Source of the DNA: an uncultured Phycisphaerales bacterium
GTDB taxonomy: Bacteria; Planctomycetota; Phycisphaerae; Phycisphaerales; UBA1924
Assembly (NCBI GenBank): GCA_937995595.1
Contig: CALKJW010000018.1
Coordinates: forward strand, 1-54,844
Direction: 5' to 3'
Length of the DNA: 54,844 bases
Shown: one piece after another, positions 8,560 through 22,205 of the stretch
Numbering within the stretch: position 1 is the stretch's first letter
Layout of the letters: each line of letters begins with the position of its first letter
Notes under the pieces: generated by a model
Databases searched by the model: none
What the model was told of the DNA's origin: nothing
The model's input: only the letters and a program-made list of their open reading frames with translations
Translations under genes and position numbers: made by a program

Positions 8560-9216
8560 TCAGGCGCGGGCCGCGGGCGTCGGCCGCAGCGCGGTGCGGC
8601 GCAGGCCCTCGACCACCCAGTACGCGATGAACGCGGCGACGACCACGTCGGAGAGAAAGTGCGCGCCGGCGAGCAGGCGGCTCAGCGCGCAGCCGGCCGC
8701 CGCGCCGACGAACACCCACGCGGCGCGCGGGAAGATCAGGCTCAGCGCGAACGCCGCGCCGAACGCCACGCCCGCGTGGCTCGACGGCAGCCCGAGGTTC
8801 GAGCCGCTCCAGAAGTTCTCCCACACCGGGCGGAAGCCGTAGTAGCCGTCGGTCAGTTCGGGCCGCAGGCGGCGGAAGACGATCTTGGCCGCTTCGGTCG
8901 CCGCGCCGCCGAGCGCCGCGCACGCCAGCAGGAACAGCGCCCGCCGCACGCCGCGCGCAGCCCGCGCCGCGCCGCCACCGATGTCCGCGAACACGATCGC
9001 CGCGGCGACGAACAGCCACGGCCAGAGCGTGCCCAGCACATAGAGCGCCTGGTACCACGCGCGCGATTCGAGCGCGGCCTTGGCCGCGGCGGTCTGTTCG
9101 GCGCTCGCCAGCGGGCCGCCGGGACGCAGGTGCAGGAACACCGCGCGGTCCCAGCACATCGCCAGGACGATGCCGACGGCCCACAGGCCCGGCACCCGTG
9201 AACGGGTCCGCTTCAT
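8560..9216 (-). CDS. PAP2-family membrane phosphatase
   Basis: A 218-residue membrane protein with all three PAP2 acid-phosphatase motifs: KIVFRRLRP (KX6RP), LPSSHAGVA (PSGH) and SRLLAGAHFLSDV (SRX5HX3D). Five to six membrane helices are evident, and the active-site motifs would lie on the periplasmic side. Likely substrates are lipid phosphates such as undecaprenyl pyrophosphate or phosphatidylglycerol phosphate; sequence alone does not decide. The ATG at 9216 overlaps the stop of the upstream GT39 gene (ATGA), so translation is coupled to that membrane glycosyltransferase. That pairing suggests lipid-linked sugar recycling or lipid A modification, which is an inference. Confidence 0.9.
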   Translation of the reverse strand: MKRTRSRVPGLWAVGIVLAMCWDRAVFLHLRPGGPLASAEQTAAAKAALESRAWYQALYVLGTLWPWLFVAAAIVFADIGGGAARAARGVRRALFLLACAALGGAATEAAKIVFRRLRPELTDGYYGFRPVWENFWSGSNLGLPSSHAGVAFGAAFALSLIFPRAAWVFVGAAAGCALSRLLAGAHFLSDVVVAAFIAYWVVEGLRRTALRPTPAARA

Positions 9217-10802
9217 CGTCGGCCCTCCCCGCTTGCGCCGCCGGGCGGGCCGAGGAACGAGCGGCCGATGTACGCGACACGGTCGCGCTTGTGCTCGCCG
9301 TCGAGTTTGCCCGACTCGGTCGCCGGTTCGACCGACTCGAACATGGCGCGCCAGGATTCCAGCGTCCACGGCTTGTCGTTGGACAGCAGCAGCGCGTCGC
9401 GCCCGCGCAGCGCGGGCTCGTGCAGGTCGGTGTGCGGCCAGAAGTCAAACTGCGAGCGCCGGCCGCCCATCAGCGACGAAGCGCAGTACACCGTCGGCCT
9501 GCCGGGGATGTAGTACGACAACTGGCTGGCGCGGCCGTAGTGATCGGCGACGACGAACGCCCGCGCGCCGTCGCCCCGCGCCGCGTCGATCTCCGCGAGC
9601 ACGCGCCCGGCGTGCGCGCCCATCTGCCGCGCGCCGATCAGCCGGCCCGTGCGGATCGGCCCCGGCCGCGCGCCCAGACGCTCCGCAAGCGCGGCGACCG
9701 GGCCCCAGTCCTTCACGCGGCCGGCCACGCTCGCGGCGAGGTCGGCCCGCAGCAGCACCGGCGCCGCGCACAGGCCGTAGACCACCGCGACCGTCCACAC
9801 GATGCGCGACAGCCGCGCGGGGCCGGTGCGCGGCCCGCGCGGGGGCGCGGCGCTCGCCCACCAACCGCCCAGCGTCAGCAGGGTCGTCGTGCCCGCGATG
9901 GGCCAGTTGCCCTCGGGCTCGGCCAGCAGCGATACGCCGAGATAGAACGCGAAGATCGGCGCGGCAAACCACGCCATGAACGACGCGCCCGGCCCGAGCG
10001 CCCGGCGCGCCAGCACGCACGCCAGCACGCCGAGCATCAGGCCCGGCCCGGCCATGCCCGTCTGCGAGAACGCGAGTTGGAACGGCCACCACGGGCTCCA
10101 CGTCCGCGGCCCGGTGGCGACGGGCATGTCCCCGCCTCTTATTCCCATGTGCCCGAGGAGGTGCCGGAAGGTCGCCCACTGGTTCTGCGCGTTCCACAGG
10201 ACCACCGGCACCATACCCAGCAGCGCGACGAGCACGCCCGCCGCGGCCCACGCGCGCCACGAGCGGTGCGGGTTCAGCCGCGCGCGCCACAGGAGCGCGA
10301 ACACGACAACGCCCGGCGCGGCGAGGACCATCGTGTACTTGAACAGGAAGCCGACGGCCAGCGCCGCGCCCAGCGCGACCCACGCGCCGCGCGACCCGTG
10401 CATGAGCGCCCGCCACGCCGCCCACGCCGCACCGAGCCAGCACGCCACCAGCGGCCCGTCGATGGTCATGAGGATGCCGGTCATCTGAAAGACCGGCGCG
10501 AGCGCGAACGCCGCGGCGGCCCACAGAGCGGCACGTCCCGCCGCGCGCGGCTCCGCGCCGCCGAAGGCCGCCGCGTCGCGCGTCAGCCCCGCCGCGCACA
10601 CCATCGCAACGAACCCCGCCACCACGCTGGGCAGCCGCACGGCCCACTCGGCGTCGCCGAAGAGCGCGGTCGAGATCGCGATCGCCCACGCCACGCCCGG
10701 TCCCTTGGAGTAGTACGACCAGTCGAGGTGCTGCGACCACAGCCAGTACTGGGCCTCGTCCTCCACCAGGTCGTACGGGCACGCAAGGGCGAGGTAGAGC
10801 AC
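9213..10802 (-). CDS. GT39/ArnT-like dolichyl-phosphate-mannose-type glycosyltransferase
   Basis: A polytopic membrane glycosyltransferase, at least 529 residues, with an N-terminal acidic periplasmic loop VEDEAQYWLWSQHLDWSY that is typical of GT39/GT83 enzymes, followed by some ten membrane helices and a soluble C-terminal domain. Such enzymes move sugars from polyprenyl-phosphate donors to lipid A or proteins. The start is uncertain. The first usual start codon is the GTG at 10802, but the in-frame sequence upstream continues a hydrophobic stretch (TAVALAAAVALAR) that would complete the first helix and contains no ATG, GTG or TTG, so initiation may use a rarer codon between 10803 and 10911. 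It is the third gene of lysA-lptG-GT39-PAP2. Confidence 0.85.
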   Translation of the reverse strand: MLYLALACPYDLVEDEAQYWLWSQHLDWSYYSKGPGVAWAIAISTALFGDAEWAVRLPSVVAGFVAMVCAAGLTRDAAAFGGAEPRAAGRAALWAAAAFALAPVFQMTGILMTIDGPLVACWLGAAWAAWRALMHGSRGAWVALGAALAVGFLFKYTMVLAAPGVVVFALLWRARLNPHRSWRAWAAAGVLVALLGMVPVVLWNAQNQWATFRHLLGHMGIRGGDMPVATGPRTWSPWWPFQLAFSQTGMAGPGLMLGVLACVLARRALGPGASFMAWFAAPIFAFYLGVSLLAEPEGNWPIAGTTTLLTLGGWWASAAPPRGPRTGPARLSRIVWTVAVVYGLCAAPVLLRADLAASVAGRVKDWGPVAALAERLGARPGPIRTGRLIGARQMGAHAGRVLAEIDAARGDGARAFVVADHYGRASQLSYYIPGRPTVYCASSLMGGRRSQFDFWPHTDLHEPALRGRDALLLSNDKPWTLESWRAMFESVEPATESGKLDGEHKRDRVAYIGRSFLGPPGGASGEGRR

Positions 10803-10911
10803 GCGCGCAAGCGCGACCGCCGCGGCCAGCGCGACGGCGGTTCGGATCGAGCCGGGAGATGTGCGCGTCGGCTGTTGCAGGGCGGGGCGTCCGGGTCTTC
10901 GCGTGCGCCGG

Positions 10912-12063
10912 TCAGGTCTTGACGCTCGACCATGCCGCGATGGCGATGGGGATCAGGATCAGGACCGGCAGGAAGACGGAGAGTTGCACGGGCAGGCCTG
11001 GCACGTCCACCGCGGCGCCGAACACGCTCCCCAGCAGCGCGAAGATGCCGACCGGGGCGCACTTGAGGGACTGCACGAGCATGTTCCGCGGCTCGCGCAC
11101 GAGGAAGAACGGGAGCGTGATGACCAGCGTGAGGTACGTCGATGCGGCGGTCGAGACGCGGCTCCACCTCGCCCGTTCCAGGCGCTGCCGCATGGCCGGG
11201 TCCAGCCGCGGGCTCTTGAGCATCGCCGAGATCTGCCGCCACGAGAGCGACTGCGAGAAACTGGCGTAGCGCCGCAGCAGGAGCGAGGGCGGATCGAGGT
11301 CGGTGGCGATGCGCAGCGTCCCGTCGGGCCCGACCGGGTCCGCCGCGCCGGGGTCGGCCTCGACGCCGGTCGGGGCGAGCACCAGCCGCTCGACGCGCGC
11401 GCCCGACAGTTCCCACGCGCCGTTCCGCCACACCGCCTCGGGGGCGGAGGTCATGGCGGTGGTGCGGCCCTGCGCGTCGCGGTCCCAGACGTACACGCGG
11501 ATCAGCCGCTGCTCCGAGGGCACGAACTCTCCGGCCATGAACACGCGCTTGGCCCCGTCGGCCGTGGGCGGGACGTTGAACGCCGACCACTCGCGCGATC
11601 CGGCGTCGCCGTGGTCGCGCGTCAGCAGCGGGGCGATCCGCGGGTCGCTGAGCACGAACTCCTGGTCAGCGATCTTCAGGCCGATCATCAGCGCGGCGAC
11701 CACCAGCACCGGGCGCGCCAGCCGCCGCAGGCTGATGCCCCCCGCCAGCGCGGCGACCAGTTCGCGGTGCCGCACCATCTGCGTGAGCGTGAAGCCCATC
11801 GCGCCCACCAGCGCCAGCCCGACCATGTACGAGAACAGCTGCAGCAGTTTGGGCCACCACAGGTCCGCCACCAGCAGCGCGGCCACCAGCAGTTTGCGGA
11901 CGCCCGAGGGCTGTTCGCCGTCGAGCATCCGCTCGGCCGCGCGCAGGAACCGGTCGATGTTCAGCGACACGTCCACCGCCACCACGAACGAGAACAGCAG
12001 CACCAGCAGCGCGCAGGTGTTGAAGAGGAACTGCCGGGCGATGGAGCGGTCGAGCGTGGTCAC
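10912..12063 (-). CDS. LptF/LptG-family permease of the LPS export system
   Basis: A 383-residue YjgP/YjgQ-family protein. It opens with [14 protein letters not shown], the usual amphipathic start of LptF/LptG, has two membrane helices followed by a beta-jellyroll-like periplasmic domain (about 135-290, with RVYVWDRDAQG and RNGAWELSGARVE), and ends with further helices including ITLPFFLVREPRN. With the LptB ATPase it would extract LPS from the inner membrane. The start is GTG at 12063; GTGA overlaps the lysA stop codon, so the two are translationally coupled. Whether it is LptF or LptG cannot be settled here, and the partner permease is not in the window. It supports a diderm, LPS-making host. 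Confidence 0.88.
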   Translation of the reverse strand: MTTLDRSIARQFLFNTCALLVLLFSFVVAVDVSLNIDRFLRAAERMLDGEQPSGVRKLLVAALLVADLWWPKLLQLFSYMVGLALVGAMGFTLTQMVRHRELVAALAGGISLRRLARPVLVVAALMIGLKIADQEFVLSDPRIAPLLTRDHGDAGSREWSAFNVPPTADGAKRVFMAGEFVPSEQRLIRVYVWDRDAQGRTTAMTSAPEAVWRNGAWELSGARVERLVLAPTGVEADPGAADPVGPDGTLRIATDLDPPSLLLRRYASFSQSLSWRQISAMLKSPRLDPAMRQRLERARWSRVSTAASTYLTLVITLPFFLVREPRNMLVQSLKCAPVGIFALLGSVFGAAVDVPGLPVQLSVFLPVLILIPIAIAAWSSVKT

Positions 12064-13412
12064 GGCGTTGGCTCGCGGCGGGGCCGCGGCGGGGCCGCGA
12101 CCGGCTCCATCGTAACCGCGTGCGGCTCGCGCTCGTGCGCGACCAGATCGTCCCAGGTCTCGCGCCGCCGCACCACCGTGGCCCGCGGACCGTCCACCAG
12201 CACCTCGGCCGGCAGCGGGTGCGAGTTGTACCGGCTGGCCATCGACATGCCGTACGCCCCCGCGCCGAACACGGCCAGCACGTCGCCGCGGGCCGCGGGG
12301 GGCAGCGGCCGGTCCTGGGCCAGGAAGTCCGAACTCTCGCAGATCGGCCCGACGACGTCGCACGCCTCGAGGCCCGGCAGGTCGGGCCGCTCGTCGCGCC
12401 GCGGCGGGACGTGCTGGGGCGCGCACGACGCGGGCCACACGAAGTGGAACGCCCCGTACAGCGCGGGCCGGATCAGCGTGTGCATCCCCGCGTCGCAGAC
12501 GAGGAACTTCTTGGCCGCGGTCTGTTTCACGTACTGCACGCTTGTCAGCAGCACCCCCGCGTTGGCCGAGATGAACCGGCCCGGCTCGAGGATGACCCGC
12601 ACGCCCCGCTCGACCATGGGCGCCAGCAGCGGGACGATCCGCGCGGCATACTCCGAAGCGAGGATCGACTGGCCCGTGCGGTAGTCGGCCCCGAAGCCGC
12701 CGCCGAGGTCGAGCGTGTCGACCGCGTGCCCGTCGCGCGCCAGATCGTCCATCACCGCGGCGGTCTTCTCCAGCGCGCGCACGTACGGCTCGGGGCTGGC
12801 GACCGGCGAGCCGATGTGCAGGTGCAGGCCGGTCAGGCGCAGGTGCCGGTGTCCGGCGAAGCGCCCGAAGAACTCCCGCGCCCGCGACAGATCGACGCCG
12901 AACTTGGTCTCGGCCGTCCCGGTCGTGGTGTACTTGTGCGTCGCCGGGTCGACGTCGGGGTTGACGCGCAGGGCGGCGCGGGCCGTCGCGCCGCGCTCCG
13001 CGGCCAGCGCGGCGACGACCTGGAACTCCATCTCCGATTCGATGTTGAACGTGCCGACGCCCGCGTCGAGGGCCCGGGTGATCTCGGCGTCGGTCTTGCC
13101 GACGCCCGCGTAGACGATCCGCTCGCCCGGCACGCCGGCGAGCAGCGCGCGGCGCAACTCGCCGCCCGAGACCACGTCCATCCCCGAGCCCAGCGCGGCC
13201 AGCGTCCGCAGGACGCCGAGGTTCGGGCACGATTTGATGCTGAAGCAGATCGTGGGCCGGGCCAGGGCGAAGGCCTCGACCAGCCGGGTGTAATGGTGGG
13301 TCAGCGTGGCCCGCGAGTAGACGTACGTGGGGGTCCCGGCCAGGCGGGCCAGTTCGACCATGTCCACGTCTTCACAGAACAGCCGCCCGTCGCGGTAGGC
13401 AAAGTGATCCAT
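12060..13412 (-). CDS. lysA: Diaminopimelate decarboxylase
   Basis: A 450-residue PLP enzyme making L-lysine from meso-diaminopimelate. The PLP lysine is Lys60 in CFSIKSCPN; the glycine loop [11 protein letters not shown], the LHLHIGSPV segment and the active-site block [13 protein letters not shown] are all present. The fold-type III barrel and C-terminal beta domain ([16 protein letters not shown]) are complete. ATG at 13412 was chosen; the 35 codons before it have no family similarity. It heads a minus-strand run with lptG (4-base overlap), a GT39 enzyme and a PAP2 phosphatase, an unusual partnership for a lysine gene. I saw no lysine riboswitch in the 242 bases upstream. Confidence 0.95.
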   Translation of the reverse strand: MDHFAYRDGRLFCEDVDMVELARLAGTPTYVYSRATLTHHYTRLVEAFALARPTICFSIKSCPNLGVLRTLAALGSGMDVVSGGELRRALLAGVPGERIVYAGVGKTDAEITRALDAGVGTFNIESEMEFQVVAALAAERGATARAALRVNPDVDPATHKYTTTGTAETKFGVDLSRAREFFGRFAGHRHLRLTGLHLHIGSPVASPEPYVRALEKTAAVMDDLARDGHAVDTLDLGGGFGADYRTGQSILASEYAARIVPLLAPMVERGVRVILEPGRFISANAGVLLTSVQYVKQTAAKKFLVCDAGMHTLIRPALYGAFHFVWPASCAPQHVPPRRDERPDLPGLEACDVVGPICESSDFLAQDRPLPPAARGDVLAVFGAGAYGMSMASRYNSHPLPAEVLVDGPRATVVRRRETWDDLVAHEREPHAVTMEPVAAPPRPRREPTP

Positions 13413-13654
13413 GTGACGGGGAGGGTAGCGCGAGGGCGTCCCGGCGTGCTCTTGGACACCTTTCAAACAACGAACAAAGGTGCTCGAGCCGCCCGATCGT
13501 TCGAAATTGCCGACCACTGGAAACCGAAGGTTTCGCTGATCGTATCGGAATGCGACGTCCGCGACCGCGGCGGCGCGTTCTGCGTCTGCGTGCGCGCGGT
13601 CATGCCATCATGGGCGGCGAGGATCGGGTAGTCTTCTCGCCACGGGAGGCAGCG

Positions 13655-14470
<816 letters not shown>

Positions 14471-14551
14471 CGGGCATCGGCCCGCATCCGGCAACCACCG
14501 CTCCCTACCATCGATCCCCGCGGCCGACTGCCGCGGAGATGGAGTGGCTGC

Positions 14552-15973
<1,422 letters not shown>

Positions 15974-15996
15974 TCGCACCGCGCCCGCCACGCGAC

Positions 15997-16917
15997 ATGC
16001 CCAACTACGACCTCATCGCGATCGACCTCGACGGCACGCTGCTGTGCCCGCGCGGCGAGGTTTCCACTGAGAACGTCGCCGCGATCCGCGAGGCCCGCGC
16101 CGCGGGCATCACCGTCACCGTCTGCACCGGTCGCGGGCTGGTCGAGTGCCTGCACGTGACCGAGCGCATCGAGCAGGCCGACCCGGTGGTCGTCGCGGGC
16201 GGGTCGATCGTCGCCTGCCCGGTGCGTCGGCGGACGCTGCACCGCTTCGCGATGGACGAATCGCTGGTGCGCGAACTGGTCGGCCGCATGATCGCGCACG
16301 GCCACGCCGCGCTGGTGCTCAAGGACCCGACGGCGACCGCGCCGGCCGGCGGCGCGGCGGGCGACGCGCCGCGCGGGCACGACTACGTGGTCGTCTCGCC
16401 GCGGGGCTGGGCGGGGGTCGACCCGGTCACGCGGTGGTGGTTCGACACGCTGAAGGTGCCGGTCAAACTCGTGTCGTCGATCGACGAGGACGAGCACCTC
16501 GATCACACCGTGCGGGTGGGCGTCTGCGGGACGCACGCGGCGACCGCGCCGGTGGCGCGGGAGATCCTGAGCGAACTGGGCGACCGCGTGAACCACCACC
16601 ACTTCGGCGCGGTCGTGCCCGAGGGTGTCGGCGGCGACCCGGACCAGCACGTGGTGATCTTCGAACTCTTTGCGCGCAACGCGAGCAAGTGGAGCGCGAT
16701 CAGCCACCTGGCGCAGCAGCGGTCGGTGCCGCGCGAGCGGATCTGCGCGATCGGCAACGACGTGAACGACGTGGACATGCTCGCCCGCGCAGGGCTGGGC
16801 GTCGCGGTCGAGAACGCGATCCCCGAGGCCAAGGCCGCGGCCCGGGCCGTCACCAAGGCCAACGACGCCGACGGCGTGGCGCACGCGATCCGGCAGGTGC
16901 TGGCAGGCAAGTGGTAG
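15997..16917 (+). CDS. HAD-superfamily hydrolase, Cof type
   Basis: A 306-residue HAD phosphatase. Motif I is DLDGTLL (residues 10-16), motif II TVCTGRG (about 41-47), the motif III lysine is in KWSAISHLA and motif IV is GNDVNDVDMLARAG near residues 253-266, with a C2-type cap between. It probably dephosphorylates a sugar phosphate or a flavin/pyridoxal phosphate; the substrate is not predictable. The cap contains a Gly/Ala-rich stretch (APAGGAAGDAPRG), encoded by a local palindrome near 16345-16380, that looks like an insertion. It lies 23 bases after asnS. A strong inverted repeat follows the stop. Confidence 0.87.
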   Translation: MPNYDLIAIDLDGTLLCPRGEVSTENVAAIREARAAGITVTVCTGRGLVECLHVTERIEQADPVVVAGGSIVACPVRRRTLHRFAMDESLVRELVGRMIAHGHAALVLKDPTATAPAGGAAGDAPRGHDYVVVSPRGWAGVDPVTRWWFDTLKVPVKLVSSIDEDEHLDHTVRVGVCGTHAATAPVAREILSELGDRVNHHHFGAVVPEGVGGDPDQHVVIFELFARNASKWSAISHLAQQRSVPRERICAIGNDVNDVDMLARAGLGVAVENAIPEAKAAARAVTKANDADGVAHAIRQVLAGKW

Positions 16918-16940
16918 GGAAGCGCGGCGCGGGCGCACAG

Positions 16941-17037
16941 GCAGCCCGAGCGTGAGCGAGGGCGTTTCCGCCGAAGGCGGAAGCACCGCGCCGTGTGCGC
17001 GGCTCGGCCGCGGCGCCCTCCCTCACGGTCGGGCTGC
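16941..17037. repeat. REP-like inverted repeat, possible bidirectional terminator
   Basis: The arms 16941-16964 and 17014-17037 are 24 bases each and pair at 22 of 24 positions (core CAGCCCGAGCGTGAG against its complement). Inside is a second perfect hairpin, TTCCGCC-GAA-GGCGGAA at 16966-16982. It lies between the HAD gene and ppdK, which converge, so it could end both transcripts. Its size and sequence also fit a dispersed REP-type element. Confidence 0.65.
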
Positions 17038-17039
17038 TT

Positions 17040-17119
17040 ATGGGTCGGGCTGCCTACTTCTTGTCCATGATCGCCTCGACGCCGGCGCGTCGACGAACGC
17101 GGACGATGGGTCGGGCTGC

Positions 17120-17141
<22 letters not shown>
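17040..17141. repeat. 36-bp direct repeat duplicating the ppdK 3' tip
   Basis: Positions 17040-17075 and 17106-17141 are identical over 36 bases. The second copy holds the last codons and stop of ppdK (IMDKK then TAG); the first is a free copy of the same tip 66 bases further downstream. The spacer carries no gene. A short segmental duplication is the simplest explanation. Confidence 0.9.
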
Positions 17142-19906
<2,765 letters not shown>

Positions 19907-20028
19907 GTGCTGTGAACCTCTCCGACCGGGCAGGCCCTCCCCAGAAATGGTGGCCCGGTGCTGATGTGGGTGCGTGGTTCTCGCTCTGGCGGCGGCCGAG
20001 TTTCGGCCCGGCCGAAGCAAGGCCAAAA

Positions 20029-20057
20029 GCATAGAACGGCACAGGCGAACGGGCGAA
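20029..20057 (-). promoter_or_regulatory. Possible sigma-70-like promoter of ppdK
   Basis: On the minus strand TTCGCC (20057-20052) and TATGCT (20034-20029) are separated by 17 bases in a locally AT-richer patch, about 120 bases before the ppdK start. The -10 is fair and the -35 weak. It is offered as a candidate only. Confidence 0.3.
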
Positions 20058-20167
20058 TCGACGCGAAAGACCGTGCCGGAAAACGCACGAACTTCGCAGA
20101 CCGCCCGGCGCAACCGTCGCGCCGACGCCGCGACGGGCGGTTGCGGGGCGGGCGGTACGATTCGGGC

Positions 20168-21559
20168 GTGATTCCCGCCGCCGAGTGCACGCCGGTCGCG
20201 CTGGCCCTGTCGCCCTTGGACGTGGTCCGCGCGTGGCCCGCGGATGTCCCGCTGGCGGCGATGGTGTCGGGGGGCGACAGGCGCGCCGGCCGAGCAGCGG
20301 GGGAGCGGGGGCGGTGGAGCATCCTGGCCGTGCCGAAAGACTGGGCCGCGGTCGACCCCCGCGGCGGTCTCGCGCCCGGGGCGGTTGGAGATGGGTCGTC
20401 GCTCTCGGTGCCCGTGCCGTTTGTCGGCGGGTGGGTGGGGATGCTGACGTACGAACTGGGCGCGCACCTGGAGCCGAGCGTGCCGGCGCGGCGCGCCGCG
20501 GCGTGGCCGCCGGGTGCGTGGGCGCGGTGCGACAGCGCGCTGGTGCACGACGCGGCGAGCGGTCGCTGGTGGGCCGTGGGCGACGCGGACGACCTGCCGA
20601 GCCCATCGCGCTTGCACGCGGGCGCGAGCGGGGCGGCCGAGCCGCCGGAGTTTGTCGGGCCGCTGCGGAGCGACACCGGCCGCGAGGCGTTCGAGCGCGC
20701 CGTGGCCCGCGCCGTCGAGTACATCCGCGCGGGCGACGTGTTCCAGGTGAATCTCTCGCACGCGCTGGCGGGCACGATGCGCGGCACGCCGAGGGGCCTG
20801 TTCGTCTCGATGCTGCGGACCGCCGCGCCGTGGTACGGCGCGCTGCTGGAACTGCCCGATGATCTTGGCGGCGGGGCGGTGGTCAGCGCATCGCCGGAGT
20901 TGTTCCTCGAGTTCGATGCGCGCACGCGCGGCGCGGTGACGCGCCCGATGAAGGGCACGCGCGCCGGCGAGCAGACCGCGGCGGACCTCCTGGCCAGCGA
21001 GAAGGACGCCGCGGAACTCAACATGATCGTCGACCTGATGCGCAACGACCTCGGCCGCGTGTGCGAGTACGGCTCGGTGCGCGTGGAGAACGCGCGGGAG
21101 ATCGAAACGCACGGCGGGGGCGGCGTGCTGCAGGGCGTGGCGACGGTGGGCGGGACGCTGCGCCGAGGGCTGGGGCTGAACGACCTGCTGCGTGCCGCGT
21201 TCCCGCCGGGGTCGATCACCGGCGCGCCCAAGGTGCGGGCGATGCAGATCATCGACGAACTCGAAGCGCGCCCGCGCGGGCCGTACTGCGGGTGCATCGG
21301 GTTCGTGTCGGACTGCGGCCGGGCGCGGTTGAACGTGGCCATCCGCACGGCGGAGATGACGCCGGTAGGTCAGAAGGCAGGCCCGCAGAGAGGGCGGAGC
21401 GGACACGGAGGCACGGGGGAGTGGAGCGTCCGCTACGGCGTCGGCGCGGGCATCGTGGCCGATTCCGATCCCGCGAGCGAGTGGCGCGAAACGCTGCTCA
21501 AGGCCCGTGTCTGGCAGGGGGTGGCGGCGGTGAGCGACGAGGAGTGCGTGCGGCGATGA
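20168..21559 (+). CDS. pabB: Aminodeoxychorismate synthase component I (anthranilate synthase I family)
   Basis: A 463-residue chorismate-binding enzyme. Visible are DVFQVNLSHALAG, SASPELFLEFD, the PMKGT motif with Lys262 (the PabB-type PIKGT position), ELNMIVDLMRNDLG and PPGSITGAPKVRAMQII. The PMKGT lysine, the lack of a glutaminase partner and the Nudix neighbour favour PabB over TrpE. The start is taken as GTG at 20168; the 70 codons before it are Arg-rich non-homologous sequence. Residues about 401-418 (GQKAGPQRGRSGHGGTGE) break the conserved block between IRT and GAGIVADSDP and are encoded by a repeat; E. coli PabB has some 20 fewer residues here. ATGA overlaps the Nudix start. Confidence 0.88.
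   Translation: MIPAAECTPVALALSPLDVVRAWPADVPLAAMVSGGDRRAGRAAGERGRWSILAVPKDWAAVDPRGGLAPGAVGDGSSLSVPVPFVGGWVGMLTYELGAHLEPSVPARRAAAWPPGAWARCDSALVHDAASGRWWAVGDADDLPSPSRLHAGASGAAEPPEFVGPLRSDTGREAFERAVARAVEYIRAGDVFQVNLSHALAGTMRGTPRGLFVSMLRTAAPWYGALLELPDDLGGGAVVSASPELFLEFDARTRGAVTRPMKGTRAGEQTAADLLASEKDAAELNMIVDLMRNDLGRVCEYGSVRVENAREIETHGGGGVLQGVATVGGTLRRGLGLNDLLRAAFPPGSITGAPKVRAMQIIDELEARPRGPYCGCIGFVSDCGRARLNVAIRTAEMTPVGQKAGPQRGRSGHGGTGEWSVRYGVGAGIVADSDPASEWRETLLKARVWQGVAAVSDEECVRR
21384..21420 (+). repeat. Repeat-family segment inserted in frame in pabB
   Basis: This G/A-rich segment contains CGCAGAGAGGGCGGAG followed by ACACGGAGGCACGGGG. The second part closely matches the outer arm of the palindrome at 22206 (ACACGGAGGCGCACGGGG), differing by a two-base insertion. 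The reading frame stays open through it. Confidence 0.6.
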
Positions 21560-22188
21560 GCGCGGCGGACGGCGACAACTCGTACCGTGTTGAGCCGCTC
21601 GGCGGGCCGCGCGTGCGGACGGACGTGATCGACGTCTACATCTTCCAGCGTGCGGCGACCCCGCCGCGGCCGGTGGTCGGAGCGAGCGCGGTGTCGTCGT
21701 CGTGGGGCGGCGTGACGCCCGACACGGGCGCGGACGGTGCGCACGGCGTGTATTTCCTGCAGCTCCGTCGCGCCCGCGACCCGCTCGGCGGCACGTGGCA
21801 GCCGATCATGGGGCACGTCGAGAAGGGCGAGACGGCGGTGCGGTGCGCCCTGCGCGAACTGGAGGAAGAGGTCGGCCTTCGCCGCGGCGACGCCGCGCTC
21901 CGTGGCGTGTGGGCGCTGGAGCAGGTGCACCCGTTCTACATCGCCGAACTGGACGCGATCGTGATGAGCCCGCGCTTCGCGGCGGAAGTATCGCCCGGCT
22001 GGGCGCCGCGGCTGAACGACGAACACACCGCACACCGCTGGGTGCACTCGCGGGACGCGATGCGGGCGAGCGGTGGGGGCGGCGAGGGCGCGTTCATGTG
22101 GCCGGGGCAGCGTGCCGCGGCGAGAGAGATCGTGGAATCACTGCTCGTCGAGGGATCGGTGAGCGCGGAGCGGTTGCGCGTGGTGTGA
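21556..22188 (+). CDS. Nudix hydrolase, possibly dihydroneopterin triphosphate pyrophosphatase (NudB-like)
   Basis: A 210-residue protein with a complete Nudix box, GHVEKGETAVRCALRELEEE plus VGL, near residues 93-115 (GX5EX7REUXEEXGU). Its start codon overlaps the stop of the chorismate enzyme gene (ATGA), so the two are translationally coupled. In bacteria NudB removes pyrophosphate from dihydroneopterin triphosphate in folate synthesis, so coupling to PabB makes a folate role plausible. Family length is usually about 150; this protein has an extra segment between strands (about 35-65) rich in Ser, Gly and Pro, and a C-terminal tail. The function is inferred from context; other Nudix substrates remain possible. 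Confidence 0.82.
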   Translation: MSAADGDNSYRVEPLGGPRVRTDVIDVYIFQRAATPPRPVVGASAVSSSWGGVTPDTGADGAHGVYFLQLRRARDPLGGTWQPIMGHVEKGETAVRCALRELEEEVGLRRGDAALRGVWALEQVHPFYIAELDAIVMSPRFAAEVSPGWAPRLNDEHTAHRWVHSRDAMRASGGGGEGAFMWPGQRAAAREIVESLLVEGSVSAERLRVV

Positions 22189-22205
22189 TCGTGGCGCGCG
22201 GCCGG

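Noticed and set aside
13413-13654. Lysine riboswitch before lysA
   Set aside because: No conserved lysine-riboswitch stems or sequence blocks were found; only ordinary intergenic DNA.
19907-21406. 500-codon upstream extension of ppdK
   Set aside because: It runs through non-coding DNA and antisense to pabB; no PEP-utilising similarity.
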